Shown here: positions 13,623 through 25,183 of the stretch, piece after piece
Numbering within the stretch: the first letter of the stretch is position 1
How the letters are laid out: every line of letters starts with the position of its first letter
NCBI RefSeq assembly: GCF_010365805.1
Contig: NZ_CP048386.1
Coordinates: 1-64,000 of the forward strand
Origin: Spiroplasma sp. BIUS-1
Lineage (GTDB): Bacteria > Bacillota_I > Bacilli_A > Mycoplasmatales > Mycoplasmataceae
DNA length: 64,000 nt
Direction: 5' to 3'
Position numbers and translations under genes: made by a program
Notes under the pieces: model-generated
Databases searched by the model: none
The model's input: only the letters and a program-made list of their open reading frames with translations
What the model was told of the DNA's origin: nothing

Positions 13623-14760
13623 TTTGTTAAATAAAGATAAAAAATATATTTTAGCTATATCTGGTGGAGCAGACAGTGTTTTTTTATTTCATTACCTTAT
13701 TGAAAATGGAATTAAAAACTTTGTAGCTTGCCATGTAAATTACAACTTCAGAAAAGATTCAAATAAAGATGCTGAGTTAGTAACTGAACTATGTGAAAAA
13801 AATAATATCGAATTAAAGATTCTAAATATTGAGCAAAACTATTCACAGTTAAAAGATAACTTTGAGTCTTGAGCCAGAAAAGTAAGGTATGATTTTTTTT
13901 GTGAAGAACTTATTAATCAAAAAGCTGATGCAATATTAATTGCCCATAATCTGAATGATCATGTCGAAACATATTTGATGCAAAAGAAAAATAAAAAGAC
14001 GGTTTCTTATTATGGGATAAAAAAAGAAACTACTTATAAGGAAAAGAAAATCATAAGACCAATTTTAGAATTCAAAAAATCTGAAATAGTAAATTCCTTA
14101 ATGACAAAAAAAATTGATTTCATAACTGATAGTACAAATGCGGATTTAAAATATGAAAGAAACAAAATCAGAGCAAATTTAAATGAAAGTGATTTTGAAA
14201 AATACCTAGATGAGATATTTCAAAATAATTCTGTTTTGCAAAAGTATGAAAAACAGTTTGAAATAATAAAAGATCAAAGTTTTTTAAACCTTAATAATAT
14301 AAGTTCTGATGAAAAATGGAATGAATACCTAGTATTTAATTTTTTAAAGACTAAAGGTTTGGAAAAAGAAATATTTTTTTCAAAAAAGTCTATTTTAAAA
14401 GAAATTATAAAGCAATTAAAAACTTCTAAAAGTTTCATTGAGATATATAAAGGGGATTTTGTAATAATAAAAGATTATGAAAAAATGTACGCGATAAATA
14501 AGAGGGAATATGTTTTTTTTGAGATTAATATAGAGGAAAAGAAAAAATATGAAAGTATTTTAAAAGACAACAACATTGATTTTGACGGTAATTTACTAAT
14601 TACAAATGATTGAAAAAAATACCAATCAAAAATATCTATTAATGGGATTACACTTTCAAAATATTACAAAGACAAAAAAGTTAGTTATATTAAAAGACAA
14701 CAAAATATTTTAATTTTTGATAAAAGTAAGAAAATACTTTTAAACAAAATAACTATATAA
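13615..14760 (+). CDS. tilS: tRNA(Ile)-lysidine synthase
   Basis: 381-residue PP-loop ATPase that makes lysidine at C34 of tRNA-Ile(CAU), preventing misreading of AUG. The PP-loop ISGGADS is at residues 15-21, and an HNLNDHVETYLM segment supports the family. The C-terminal tRNA-binding region is recognisable but diverged. The start is uncertain. GTG 13615 overlaps the preceding gene by eight bases, while TTG 13624 has GGTGAT just upstream. TGA codons at 13870 and 14611 are Trp, and a rarer UGG Trp codon is at 14317. ftsH follows 39 bases later, as in other Firmicutes. Confidence 0.93.
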
Positions 14761-14799
14761 TGTTAAAATCATTATTGGTATTAGAAAACGGTGAAGAAG

Positions 14800-16719
14800 A
14801 TGAAAAAGAAAAAATCTATATGATTATGGGTTTTATTCATAGTAATGATAATAGTTATCGGGCTTGTAATTTGACAGTTCATAGCTGGAACAGCGGATCA
14901 CTTAACTTATGAGCAGTTCCAAAGTTATTTAGGAAATGATGCAATTTTAACATCAAGAACTAGTCAAAAAATATATAATGGGGTACATGTTATCTCTGGT
15001 ATTTATACAAATGGCGATGGTGTTGCTCGTAAGTTTATTCTTACAATGGATAACCAAATGTATGGAGAGGCAATGGCAAGCAACACTGCATTCCAAAGCT
15101 TTATGCAATCTATACAAACAATAGCAGATGCAAACTCACCATTTATTAACCTATTAATCAGTTTATTACCAATGGTTATTTTAATTGGTTTCTACATTTG
15201 AATATTTTCATCTATGTCAAAAGGTGGAATGGGTGGAGGAATGTTCGGCCCAGGTAAATCTACAAGACCTAGAGAAATTAAATCAGATGTTAAATTTACA
15301 GATGTTGCGGGAATAAATGAAGAAAAAACAGAACTAGTTGAACTAGTTGACTACTTAAAAAATCCTAACAAGTATGCACAAATGGGTGCAAGAGTACCTA
15401 AAGGGGTTCTAATGGAAGGACCTCCTGGTACAGGTAAAACTTTATTAGCAAAAGCTGTTGCTGGAGAAGCTGGTGTAGCATTCTTCTCAATGGCTGGTTC
15501 TGAGTTTGAAGAAATGTTTGTTGGACTTGGTGCAAGTAGGGTTAGAGATTTATTTAGTGATGCTAAAAAAGCAGCGCCATGTATTATCTTTATTGATGAA
15601 ATAGATGCTGTAGGTAGAAAACGTAGTGGTGGAATGGGAGCTTCAACAAATGAGCAAACATTAAACCAATTATTGGTTGAAATGGATGGTTTTGGTTCAA
15701 ACTCAGGAGTTATTGTTATGGCAGCAACTAACAGAGTTGACGTTTTAGATAGCGCCTTATTAAGACCAGGAAGATTTGATAGAACTATTCAAATTTCTCT
15801 ACCAGACATTAGAGAAAGAGAAGATATTTTAAAACTTCATGCAAGAAACAAATCAGTTTCTCCTGAAATTGATTGAAAACGTATTGCAGAAAGAACGCCT
15901 GGTTTCTCAGGTGCTCAACTAGAAAACGTTCTTAACGAAGCTGCAATTCTTGTTGTTAGAGATAAAAGAAAAATGATCACAATAACAGATATCGATGAAG
16001 CAATCGATAGAGTTGTTGGTGGACCTGCTAAAAAATCTAGAGCAATGACTCTTCAAGATAAACAAATTGTTTCTTATCATGAAGCTGGACATGCATTGAT
16101 GGGATTGAAATTGGAATCTGCATCAAAAGTTCAAAAAGTTACAATCATACCAAGGGGTAATGCTGGTGGATACACAATCATGACTCCAAAAGATGAATCT
16201 AACTTCTCATCAAAAGAAGATCTATTTGCATCAATTGCTGGATACCTTGGAGGTAGAGCGGCTGAAGAAATAATGTTTGGTAAAAACAAAATTACTACTG
16301 GTGCACATGATGACTTAGATAAAGCAACAAATATTGCAAGAAGAATGGTTACTCAGTTTGGTATGTCTTCTTTAGGACTTACAAAATATTTAACAATGCA
16401 AGAAGAATCATATGGACAAACAAAAGGTGTTTATTCAGATGAAGTTGCATTCAAAATCGACAGTGAGATAAATACAATATTAGAACAATGTTATAAAACT
16501 GCAGTTGAAACAATCAACAAACATAAAGATGTTTTAGAATTAATTGCAGAATCACTAAGAGTTTTAGAAACAATTACTGCTGAACAAATTGATTACATTG
16601 ATAAATTTAATCAATTACCAAAAGAAGTTGTTGAAGAAAAAAACAGAAAAGACATTGAAAATAAAAAAATCGAGTCAGGTGAAATTTTAGAATTTGAACC
16701 AGATGAAGAAGAAAAATAA
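14800..16719 (+). CDS. ftsH: ATP-dependent zinc metalloprotease FtsH
   Basis: 639-residue membrane-anchored AAA+ protease that degrades misfolded membrane proteins. Two transmembrane segments flank an extracytoplasmic loop: about residues 6-29 and 109-128. Walker A GPPGTGKT is at 207-214, followed by the [10 protein letters not shown] region and the arginine-finger LRPGRFDRT. The zinc motif HEAGH is at 427-431, with a downstream acidic [14 protein letters not shown] helix giving the third ligand. I chose ATG 14800 behind GAAGAAG. A GTG at 14791 is an in-frame alternative. A strong terminator follows the stop. Confidence 0.97.
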
Positions 16720-16746
16720 AAACACTTTCTAAAAGTGTTTTTTTTA
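16720..16746 (+). terminator. Terminator after ftsH
   Basis: AACACTTT (16721-16728) pairs with AAAGTGTT (16732-16739) and is followed by a run of T. It ends the dnaX-ftsH gene block. Confidence 0.85.
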
Positions 16747-16758
16747 TTCCTAAACAAG

Positions 16759-16764
16759 TATAAT
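16759..16764 (+). promoter_or_regulatory. hslO -10 element
   Basis: A perfect TATAAT lies 34 bases before the hslO start and just after the ftsH terminator. No convincing -35 is seen at 17 bases upstream. Confidence 0.5.
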
Positions 16765-16797
16765 AAGAAAAGTTAAATTTTTAAGGAGAATAAAAAC

Positions 16798-17649
16798 ATG
16801 GATATGGAAATCAGAGCTTTAAGTGAAAAGCATAACGTTAAAATTTCAATAGTAGATATAAGTGAAGGGTATAATGAAATTGCAAAATTGCAAGGAACTA
16901 ACCCACTTACATCAGTTGCCTTGGGAAGAACTATAATAAACAATGCTTTATTAAGTTTATCTATAAAAGACGGAAACAAAATGACAACAAATATAAATGG
17001 TATGGGATTAGGTGGATCAATTATAGCTGAATTCCAAGATAAAAAATTTAGAGGTTACATTCAAGTTCCAAATTTTGAAATTGAAAAGATAGAAGAAGAT
17101 AAAGGAAGTCCTTTATCACAAGTTGTTGGTAAACAAGGTTTCTTACAAATCTCAAGAGATAATGGTGGAACAGAACCATATACTTCAAGAGTTGAAATTG
17201 TTTCTGGAGAAGTTAATTTAGATTTTATGTATTACTTACAACAAAGTGATCAAGTTAATTCTCTAATCAGTTCAACTGTAGAAATAGCAGAAGATGGAAG
17301 TATTAAAAAAGCTTGTGGAATTATAATACAAATGTTACCTGGATTCAGTGATGATGACATTGATTTCATTGAGGAAAAAGTTGGATCATTAGACCATCTT
17401 GTTAAAACACTTACAGGAACAACAAATTATGAATCATTAATAAAAGATATTTGTGATGATGCAAAAATTCTTGGTGTTGGTGAATTAAAATTCGAATGTA
17501 CTTGTAACATGGAAAAAGTTATTTCATCTGTAAAAATGTTAGGTGAAGATGACATTAAAAAAATCATTGAAGAAGGAGAAGTTGTAGAGGTAGTTTGCGA
17601 CTTTTGTAAGAAACAATATAATGTTAAACCAGAAGAACTTGCTAAATAA
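16798..17649 (+). CDS. hslO: Hsp33 redox-regulated chaperonin
   Basis: 283-residue Hsp33, a holdase activated by oxidative unfolding. The four redox/zinc cysteines are intact: Cys234 and Cys236 in FECTCNM, and Cys267 and Cys270 in VCDFCKK. The N-terminal NPLTSVALGRTIINNALLS segment is typical. Length is near the family norm (about 290). AAGGAG lies nine bases upstream of ATG, with its own TATAAT promoter. Retention of all four cysteines suggests the redox switch works. Confidence 0.94.
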   Translation: MDMEIRALSEKHNVKISIVDISEGYNEIAKLQGTNPLTSVALGRTIINNALLSLSIKDGNKMTTNINGMGLGGSIIAEFQDKKFRGYIQVPNFEIEKIEEDKGSPLSQVVGKQGFLQISRDNGGTEPYTSRVEIVSGEVNLDFMYYLQQSDQVNSLISSTVEIAEDGSIKKACGIIIQMLPGFSDDDIDFIEEKVGSLDHLVKTLTGTTNYESLIKDICDDAKILGVGELKFECTCNMEKVISSVKMLGEDDIKKIIEEGEVVEVVCDFCKKQYNVKPEELAK

Positions 17650-17702
17650 TTTATGCTAAAATTATATTGGTGTATTTAAGTTCTATATTAAGGAGAATTA
17701 AT

Positions 17703-18707
17703 ATGGAAGAAAAAGATTTACAACAACCTATCGAAACGGTTGAAGGTGAATTAAAACAACCTAAACAAAAGGTTGTAAAAGAAAAGTCAGCTAAAAATAG
17801 TAAAAGCACTGCTGACAGTTCAACTCCTCGTGTAAGAGAATTTGAACACATTCAGTTACCAGAAGTAACTGAAGAAGGTGTTAAAGGATTAAAACAAAAA
17901 AATAAAATCCAAAAACAAATGACTTCTAAATATTCAAAAGAAATTTTAGAGGGAAAAATAATTTCTACAACAGGTAACAAACCTGATATAGAAAAAAATG
18001 TTATTGAGTTATACAACGTAAAAAGATGATATGTAACTGGAGATATGTTAACTCCTGTGTTGCGTGGTGTGGACTTGAAACTTGAAAAGGGTAAATTTAT
18101 CGTAATCTTAGGACCATCTGGTTCAGGAAAAACAACTTTATTAAATACAATCTCAGGATTGGATAAAACATCAGAGGGTGATGTTTTCGTTCTAGGTAAT
18201 AACTTGTCTTTATTAAAAGACTCACACTTAACAAAATTCCGTAGAGAAAATGTTGGATTCATTTTCCAACAATATAACCTACTTTCAAACTTAACTGCAA
18301 AAGAAAACGCAGAAGTTGGGGAAAACTTAAGTAAATCAAAAGAAAATAAAATGTCAATTGAAGAAATTTTTAAAACAATTGGTATGGAAGAACAAATGAA
18401 TAAATATCCACATCAAATGTCAGGGGGACAACAACAAAGGGTTTCTATTGCAAGAGCATTAGCAAAGAATCCTGAAATCTTGTTTGGTGACGAACCAACA
18501 GGAGCTCTTGATGAAGAAATGGGAAGAAAAGTATTAGATATATTAGTTGAAGTTAAAGAAAAATATAACACAACTGTAATTATCGTTACTCACAACCCAA
18601 ACATTAGTGAAATTGGAGATACTGTTATCCATGTTAGAAATGGTTTAATTGATGAAATTAAACATAACGCTAAACCAAAAAAACCATCAGAAATTGACTG
18701 ATCATAA
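17703..18707 (+). CDS. ABC transporter ATP-binding protein, LolD/MacB type, with long N-terminal extension
   Basis: 334-residue ATPase. Residues 1 to about 105 are a charged, Lys/Glu/Gln-rich tail with no recognised domain. The ATPase module follows: Walker A GPSGSGKTT at 137-145, FQQYNLL, signature MSGGQQQR near 239-246, Walker B ILFGDEPTG and the H-loop VTHNPN. The FIFQQYNLL and DEPTGALD features match the LolD/MacB/FtsE-like subgroup, whose partners are FtsX/MacB-like permeases. No permease is adjacent, so the partner must be encoded elsewhere. TGA at 18027 and 18699 are Trp, and TAA at 18705-18707 is the stop. AAGGAG lies upstream of ATG. Confidence 0.88.
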
Positions 18708-18716
18708 AAAAATTTT

Positions 18717-18750
18717 TTAACTACAAATGAAATATTTTGTAGTTTTTTTT
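18717..18750 (+). terminator. Terminator after the ABC ATPase gene
   Basis: AACTACAAA near 18719-18727 pairs with TTTTGTAGTT near 18735-18744, followed by eight T. Confidence 0.8.
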
Positions 18751-18808
18751 ATCTTAAAAGATATAAAAAAAAGTATATAATTATATTTGTTAAAGGTGGG
18801 AAAAAAAC

Positions 18809-19123
18809 ATGCCAATATTTACTTTTAAAGGTGTAGATGAAAACAAAGTTAATGAATACTTTAAACAAGTTGGAGAACTTGCTTTGTTAATTAATGCTGA
18901 CGTTAAAAAATTTGTATTCTGACATGACCCAAGTACCTTAATAGGTAATGGGTATGAAAAAGATGCTATTCAAGTGACTATCGAATGAGTTGGTAGACCA
19001 CTAAAACAAGAAGACGTGTCTAAACATATTCAAAAATTCTTTGGAAACATATCAAAAAATATCTATGTAAAATTTGAAGAAATTAATAGTTTCTTATATT
19101 TAAACGGAGATTGCATAGGTTAA
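18809..19123 (+). CDS. DUF1904 family protein
   Basis: 104-residue protein with an MPIFTFKGVDENKVNEY start, resembling the DUF1904 family (small proteins of Bacilli and Mollicutes with a tautomerase-like appearance). Two TGA codons encode Trp (FVFWHDP and IEWVGRP). GGTGGG precedes the ATG. The stop overlaps the dus start by one base (TAATG), so the two are probably translated together. Function is unknown. The family assignment is from memory of the N-terminal pattern and is moderately sure. Confidence 0.7.
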
Positions 19124-20100
19124 TGAAAATTAAAAATGTTGATATTAAAGGCCAAGTTTTTTTAGGTCCAATGGCTGGAACTACAAATGCAGCTTTTAGA
19201 ATAATTTGCAAAGAAAAAGGTGCATCACTTGTTTATGCAGAAATGGTTAGTACAGAGGGATTAGTTCATAATAATCAAAAAACTAAAACTATGATCGAAG
19301 TATCTAATCTAGAACACCCAATTACTTTGCAAATTTTTGGTTTTGATGTCAATTCTTTTGTTGAAGGCGCAAAAATTGTAGAAGAATTTTCAGAGTGCGA
19401 TATTATAGATATTAATATGGGTTGTCCAGCACCCAAAGTGGCTTTAAGAAGTCAAGCTGGAGCAAATTTATTAAAGTATCCAGAAAGAGTTGGAGAAGTA
19501 ATAAAGGCTGTTGTTGAAAATACTTCAAAACCAGTTACTGTCAAAATGCGAATTGGTTGAGATGAAGAAAATAAAAATGTAGTTGAATTAGCTAAAATAG
19601 CAGAAGCAAACGGCGCTAGTGCTATAGCTGTTCATGGAAGAACAAGAAACCAATTTTACAATGGTAAAGCTGATTGAAGTTGAATAAAAAAAGTAAAAGA
19701 AGCAGTTAATATTCCTGTAATAGGAAATGGCGATGTAACTGATGGACCATCTGCAAAAGCTATGATCGAAGAGACTGGCTGTGATGGAATAATGATAGCA
19801 AGAGCTGCACAAGGGAATCCTTGAGTTTTTAGAGAGATTCAACATTACCTTGATACTGGAGAGTTTTTGGAAAAACCTTCATATGAAGAATGAAAAGAAA
19901 CAGTTCTTAGACATGCAAATCTTTTAATTGAAATGCGTGGAGAAGAATTCGCTATTAGAGAAATGAGAAAACAACTTCTTTGATATCTTGGTACTTTAGG
20001 TAGTGACGATATCATCAAGGATATGAAAAAAATGGCAACAACTATAGAGTCATTAGATGACATTAATGGTATATTTAAATTTTACGAAGACCAAATCTAG
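19123..20100 (+). CDS. dusB: tRNA-dihydrouridine synthase
   Basis: 325-residue FMN-dependent reductase that makes dihydrouridine in tRNA. The FMN-barrel start FLGPMAGTTNAAFR is near residues 10-23. The catalytic cysteine is Cys101 in NMGCPAPKV. The AVHGRTRNQFYNGKADW segment and VIGNGDVTDG follow, all typical of the DusB branch of low-GC bacteria. I chose ATG 19123, which overlaps the preceding stop by one base. The end (TAGGAG) supplies the ribosome site for lysS. Confidence 0.93.
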
Positions 20101-20111
20101 GAGAATAAAAT

Positions 20112-21622
<1,511 letters not shown>

Positions 21623-21623
<1 letters not shown>

Positions 21624-22630
21624 TGAAATACGGTATAGCTTTAGGTTATGTTTCAAAATTAAATTTTCAAGAAACAATCGAAGGAATAGAATTCATTAAA
21701 GAGAATTTATTTTCAGAATTAAAAAGTAAGTTTGCACTTTTAAATGTATCAAGTGGTTTAGTTACTAATAAATATCTTTGATTAAACGATGACTTTCAAC
21801 AAACAAAAAGGCCAATTGATTTTGATATTATAAGTCAAAATGAATATGGAGAAATTATTCAGTCCAACAACAAATGAAGAAGACACTTCTTAAAAAATTT
21901 AGATGATGACAATGAAAATATTAAAGGGATAATAACCAACTTCACAACAATTAACAGGGATGCGATATTGGACAATATTAATTCTTTAATATTTGAAGAA
22001 ATTGGATTAGAAATAATTGCCAAAGAAGTTGATATGGAAAACTTAAATAATAGTTTGATAGAAGTTTATAAAATTCTTTGTAAGTTAGATTCAAAATTAA
22101 GTAGTGATTATGAAAATTTAAGTAAGTATCATTTTTCAAAAACACTTACTTTCATTACTTATAAAAAGTTAAAAGAATTATATCCTCTTTTAACTTTCTC
22201 TGAAAGACTAAATAAGTTTGGAAAAGATAATGGAAGTTTTGTTATTCAAGACTATGCTGAAAAAATAATGAATCAGAAAAACGTAAATCAATTTTCTGAA
22301 GATGTATTTAATCTTAGAACTTACTCTAAGTTATATGTTTATAATGGAGAATGTGAAAAATCTGTTTCAATAGCTTATGCAAGTTTTCAAGTTGATAGAA
22401 AAACTCTTAAAGAACAAAATTTAATTCTTAAAGAAAATAGTAAGATTAACAACGAATATAATCACTTGATAAAGTCAAATGAATTACCTTTAACTTTATC
22501 AATGGGGGTTTTCACAAATAGAGTCGCAATGTCAATTTTAGAAAAACAACATATTGGAGAAGTACACTCTTCAATATGGGGAAATGAATTTATTGAATAC
22601 TGTAAATCAAATAATATTAAAATACTTTAA
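21623..22630 (+). CDS. Divergent AsnA-like protein (class II synthetase fold), probably not an active asparagine synthetase
   Basis: 335-residue protein whose length and segment order follow aspartate-ammonia ligase AsnA (about 330 residues). Matching parts are the N-terminal KLNFQETIEGIEFIKENLF, LNDDFQQTKRPIDFD, EIIQSNNKWRRHFL (AsnA has EVVHSLAKWKR), DNINSLIFEEIGLE (AsnA has HSxYVDQWDWE), the TFITYKKLKELYPLL strand and the C-terminal NRVAMSILEKQHIGEVHSSIWG. Several residues I recall as substrate ligands are changed: DQWD becomes EEIG, SSMGIR becomes AYASFQ, and GGGIGQSR becomes SMGVFTNR with only the Arg kept. It overlaps lysS by one base, hinting at a tRNA or synthetase-linked role. Trp is encoded by both TGA and UGG here. 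Confidence 0.65.
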
Positions 22631-22654
22631 TCACAACTAAGTTGTGATTTTTTA
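22630..22654 (+). terminator. Terminator after the AsnA-like gene
   Basis: TCACAAC (22631-22637), loop TAA, GTTGTGA (22641-22647), then seven T. Confidence 0.85.
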
Positions 22655-22678
22655 TTTATAATTAAGTTGGTGATAAGA

Positions 22679-23284
22679 ATGGTATCTTTAATAATTGTGG
22701 CTAACGGATCTGGGCAAAGATTTGGTGGAAATAAAATGCTTGCAAAAATAGATAATGATTTTTTAATAAATAAAACTATTGAATGTTTTTCGAAAGTTGA
22801 AAAAATTAAGGAATTAATTCTCGTTTCAAATAAAGAGGTTTTTGACGTTATAAAAAACAAAGATGTTATATTTGTGGATGGTGGAAAAACTAGAAGTGAA
22901 TCTGTAAAAAAAGGTTTAGAAAAAGTTACTGGGGATATAACTTTAATACATGATGGAGCAAGACCATTTGTTTCAAATCAAATAATTGAACAAGTGATAA
23001 AAAATTTAGATGAAAACGATTGTGTCATTCCTAGTTTAAAAATAACAAACTGTTTAAAAAAAATAACAAACAATAAAGTTGAAACAGTTAATAGAGAAGA
23101 ATATTTAGAATCACAAACACCTCAAGGTTTTAAGACAGAAGTAATTAAAAAATCTTATGAAAAAGCTGTTGGCGATTTTTATGATGATTGTCAATTATTA
23201 GAAAATTCAAATTATAAAATAAAGTTTGTAGAAGGTAGTTATGAAAATAAGAAAATCACTTTCTTAAAAGATATTGAATGATAA
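22679..23284 (+). CDS. ispD: IspD/TarI-family cytidylyltransferase
   Basis: 201-residue nucleotidyltransferase of the IspD family. The N-terminal CTP loop is VANGSGQRFGGNKML (the family has A-G-x-G-x-R-x3-x-x-K), followed by VDGGKTRSESVKKGLE and LIHDGARPFVS. A C-terminal TPQGFKTEVIKKSYEKA block precedes the DDCQLLE segment. IspD makes CDP-methylerythritol for isoprenoid synthesis, while the related TarI makes CDP-ribitol. Length is about 25-30 residues short of typical IspD at the C-terminus. No other isoprenoid gene is nearby, so the substrate is uncertain. GGTGAT precedes ATG 22679. TGA at 23279 is Trp and TAA follows directly. Confidence 0.75.
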
Positions 23285-23309
23285 TTTTAAATACAATTAT
23301 TAATATACC

Positions 23310-23339
23310 TTGAATATATATTAACTTTTACTATATAAT
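23310..23339 (+). promoter_or_regulatory. Promoter of the rpsF operon
   Basis: -35 TTGAAT at 23310-23315, an 18-base spacer, and -10 TATAAT at 23334-23339. The predicted start, about 23346, falls at the base of the leader hairpin. Confidence 0.65.
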
Positions 23340-23343
23340 AAAT

Positions 23344-23405
23344 AGGCGAGTTAATTTTTTTATTAACTCCTTGCCTTTAATTAGGCCAAAAGACCATAAG
23401 GAGAT
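23344..23405 (+). promoter_or_regulatory. Structured leader of rpsF, candidate S6:S18 autoregulatory RNA
   Basis: AGGC (23344-23347) and GAGTTAAT (23348-23355) pair with ATTAACTC (23362-23369) and GCCT (23373-23376), leaving a three-base CTT bulge on the 3' side and a T-rich loop. GCCT can alternatively pair with AGGC at 23383-23386, giving two exclusive folds. Position and overall shape recall the S6:S18-binding mRNA leader. That motif normally has CCG in the bulge, which is not what I see, so the assignment is tentative. Confidence 0.4.
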
Positions 23406-23411
23406 AGAAAT

Positions 23412-23966
23412 ATGATTAGAAAATACGAAGTAATGTACATCATAGATCAAGATACAACTGATATAAAAGCTGTTCAAACTAAATTACATGATGTTCTTAC
23501 TGCTAATGGTGGAAAAATTTTAGAATCAGAAGACTGAGGACTAAAAGATTTCGCTTATTTAATTAAGAAGAAAAGAAAAGGTTACTATACAGTAGTAATC
23601 GTTGAAACAGATTCAGCTAACATTAATGAGTTTGAACGTGTTTCAAGAATTGATAAAAACGTAGTTAGATACCAAGTTATTAATACAGAAAACGAAAAAA
23701 AATACGTTCAATCAACAAAATTATCTAAAACAGATATGTCAAAATTCAAAGAAGAGAAAAAACCTTCAAGAGGATTCGACAGAAGAATGCCAAGAAGAGA
23801 TGAAGCTGTTAAAACAGAAGAATCAAATGAAGCAAAAACTGTTAAAGAAGTTAAAGAAGTAACTGAAACAAAAGTTGTTAAAGAAGTAAAAGAAACTACT
23901 ACAACAAAAGAAGCTAAACCAGCTGCTAAAAAAACAACTAAAAAAGTTGAAGAAAAAGAAGCTTAA
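23412..23966 (+). CDS. rpsF: 30S ribosomal protein S6 with long charged C-terminal tail
   Basis: 184 residues. The S6 fold occupies about residues 1-96 (YEVMYIIDQDT start, then DWGLKDFAYLIKKKRKGYY). From about 110 to the end there is a Lys/Glu/Thr-rich low-complexity tail with repeated KEVKE and TKVVKEVKET-like units, which is absent from typical 95-100-residue S6. S6 binds S18 and 16S rRNA in the platform of the 30S subunit. AAGGAG precedes the ATG. The operon continues with ssb and rpsR, the classical order. Confidence 0.95.
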
Positions 23967-23986
23967 TAGCTTAAAGGAGAATTCAA

Positions 23987-24436
23987 ATGAACTCAGTAAA
24001 CCTAATAGGAAGAATTACTAAAGATCCAGAACTTAGAAGTTCATCAAATGGTAAATCATTTGTTGCATTTACACTTGCTGTAAACGAGTTTTCTGGAGGA
24101 AATCAATTCACACAATTTGTGCCTTGCTTTGCATGAGAAAAAACTGCAGAAAATTTAGCAAAATTTGTTAAAAAAGGAGCTCAAATTTCTGTTGAAGGAT
24201 CAATTAATGTTAGACAAGAAAATAACAACGGGCAATTTTCACAAATTGTTACAGTTAGAGCTAACAGAATTGAATTTTTAAGTGGAACTGGAACTGGTGC
24301 TCAATCAGGTTCAGGAAATTCATTTGAATCAAACCAACCAAAACAATCTACTCAACAACCATCAAACAATTTTGATTTTGATCTAATAGATGATGTTAAA
24401 TCAAACGATGATGACTCAATTTTATGAGAAGACTAA
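23987..24436 (+). CDS. ssb: Single-stranded DNA-binding protein
   Basis: 149-residue SSB. The OB-fold starts NSVNLIGRITKDPELR and contains FVPCFAWEKTAENLAKFV with TGA-encoded Trp, both diagnostic. A Gly/Ser/Gln-rich linker from about residue 105 leads to an acidic tail DDDSILWED. That tail differs from the usual DDDxPF tip, so the partner-binding tip appears altered. AAAGGAG precedes ATG, between rpsF and rpsR. Confidence 0.94.
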
Positions 24437-24454
24437 TATAGGAGGAAAAACCCA

Positions 24455-24676
24455 ATGAAAAAATTTGTAAGAAGAAAAAAAGTAAATTTCTTTGCTAAAA
24501 ACAACATTGATTACATCGATTACAAAGATGTGGATTTATTAAAAAAATTCATTTCAGCTAATGGACAAATCTTACCAAAAAGAATTACAGGAACTTCACC
24601 AAAACATCAAAGAATGTTAGCTGTTGCTATTAAAAGAGCAAGAAGCATGGGGTTACTACCATTCGTAGTTCAATAA
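24455..24676 (+). CDS. rpsR: 30S ribosomal protein S18
   Basis: 73-residue S18 with the family signature [23 protein letters not shown] and the ending [20 protein letters not shown] precedes the ATG by eight bases. It is the last gene of the rpsF operon, followed by a terminator. Confidence 0.96.
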   Translation: MKKFVRRKKVNFFAKNNIDYIDYKDVDLLKKFISANGQILPKRITGTSPKHQRMLAVAIKRARSMGLLPFVVQ

Positions 24677-24685
24677 TAATTAAGG

Positions 24686-24707
24686 AAACACCGCAAGGTG
24701 TTTTTTT
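24686..24707 (+). terminator. Terminator after rpsR
   Basis: AACACC (24687-24692), loop GCAA, GGTGTT (24697-24702), then T-run. Confidence 0.85.
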
Positions 24708-24713
24708 ATTTGT

Positions 24714-24719
24714 TATAAT
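24714..24719 (+). promoter_or_regulatory. rplI -10 element
   Basis: A perfect TATAAT lies 18 bases before the rplI start codon and immediately after the rpsR terminator. It implies a very short 5' leader. Confidence 0.5.
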
Positions 24720-24736
24720 TAGAAAGGTGAAAATAA

Positions 24737-25183
24737 ATGAAAGTAATTTTATTAGCTGATGTAAAAAACTATGGTAAAAAAGATGAAATAGTAAATGTGT
24801 CTGACGGATATGCAGCAAATTACTTGATACCTAAAGGTTTGGCTATTCTGGCAACTAAAGATGATGTAAGTCATTTAAATGTTAGAAAAAGAAAAGAAGA
24901 AGAAATTAGTAAAGAGAAGCAAGAAAAAGTAAATGCTCTAAAAGATAAACTTGAATCTATTCAACTTAATTTCAAAATAAAAACAAAAGATGGAAAACCA
25001 TTTGGATCAGTTTCTCTTTCACAAGTTACAGATAGATTGAAAAAAGAATTTTCAATTGATTTGGATAAAAGAAAATTTGAAAAACATGAAAACATTAATA
25101 AGTTAGGATTATTTTATTTAAAAATAAAACTTGAATTTAAAATTATTGCAACTTTAAAAGTGTTTGTAGAGGGTACAGAATAA
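24737..25183 (+). CDS. rplI: 50S ribosomal protein L9
   Basis: 148-residue L9. The N-terminal domain shows [19 protein letters not shown] and [17 protein letters not shown], followed by the long Lys/Glu helix (residues about 45-75) and the C-terminal rRNA-binding domain ([16 protein letters not shown]). Length matches bacterial L9. Its stop overlaps the dnaB start by one base, the usual rplI-dnaB pair. Confidence 0.95.
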   Translation: MKVILLADVKNYGKKDEIVNVSDGYAANYLIPKGLAILATKDDVSHLNVRKRKEEEISKEKQEKVNALKDKLESIQLNFKIKTKDGKPFGSVSLSQVTDRLKKEFSIDLDKRKFEKHENINKLGLFYLKIKLEFKIIATLKVFVEGTE

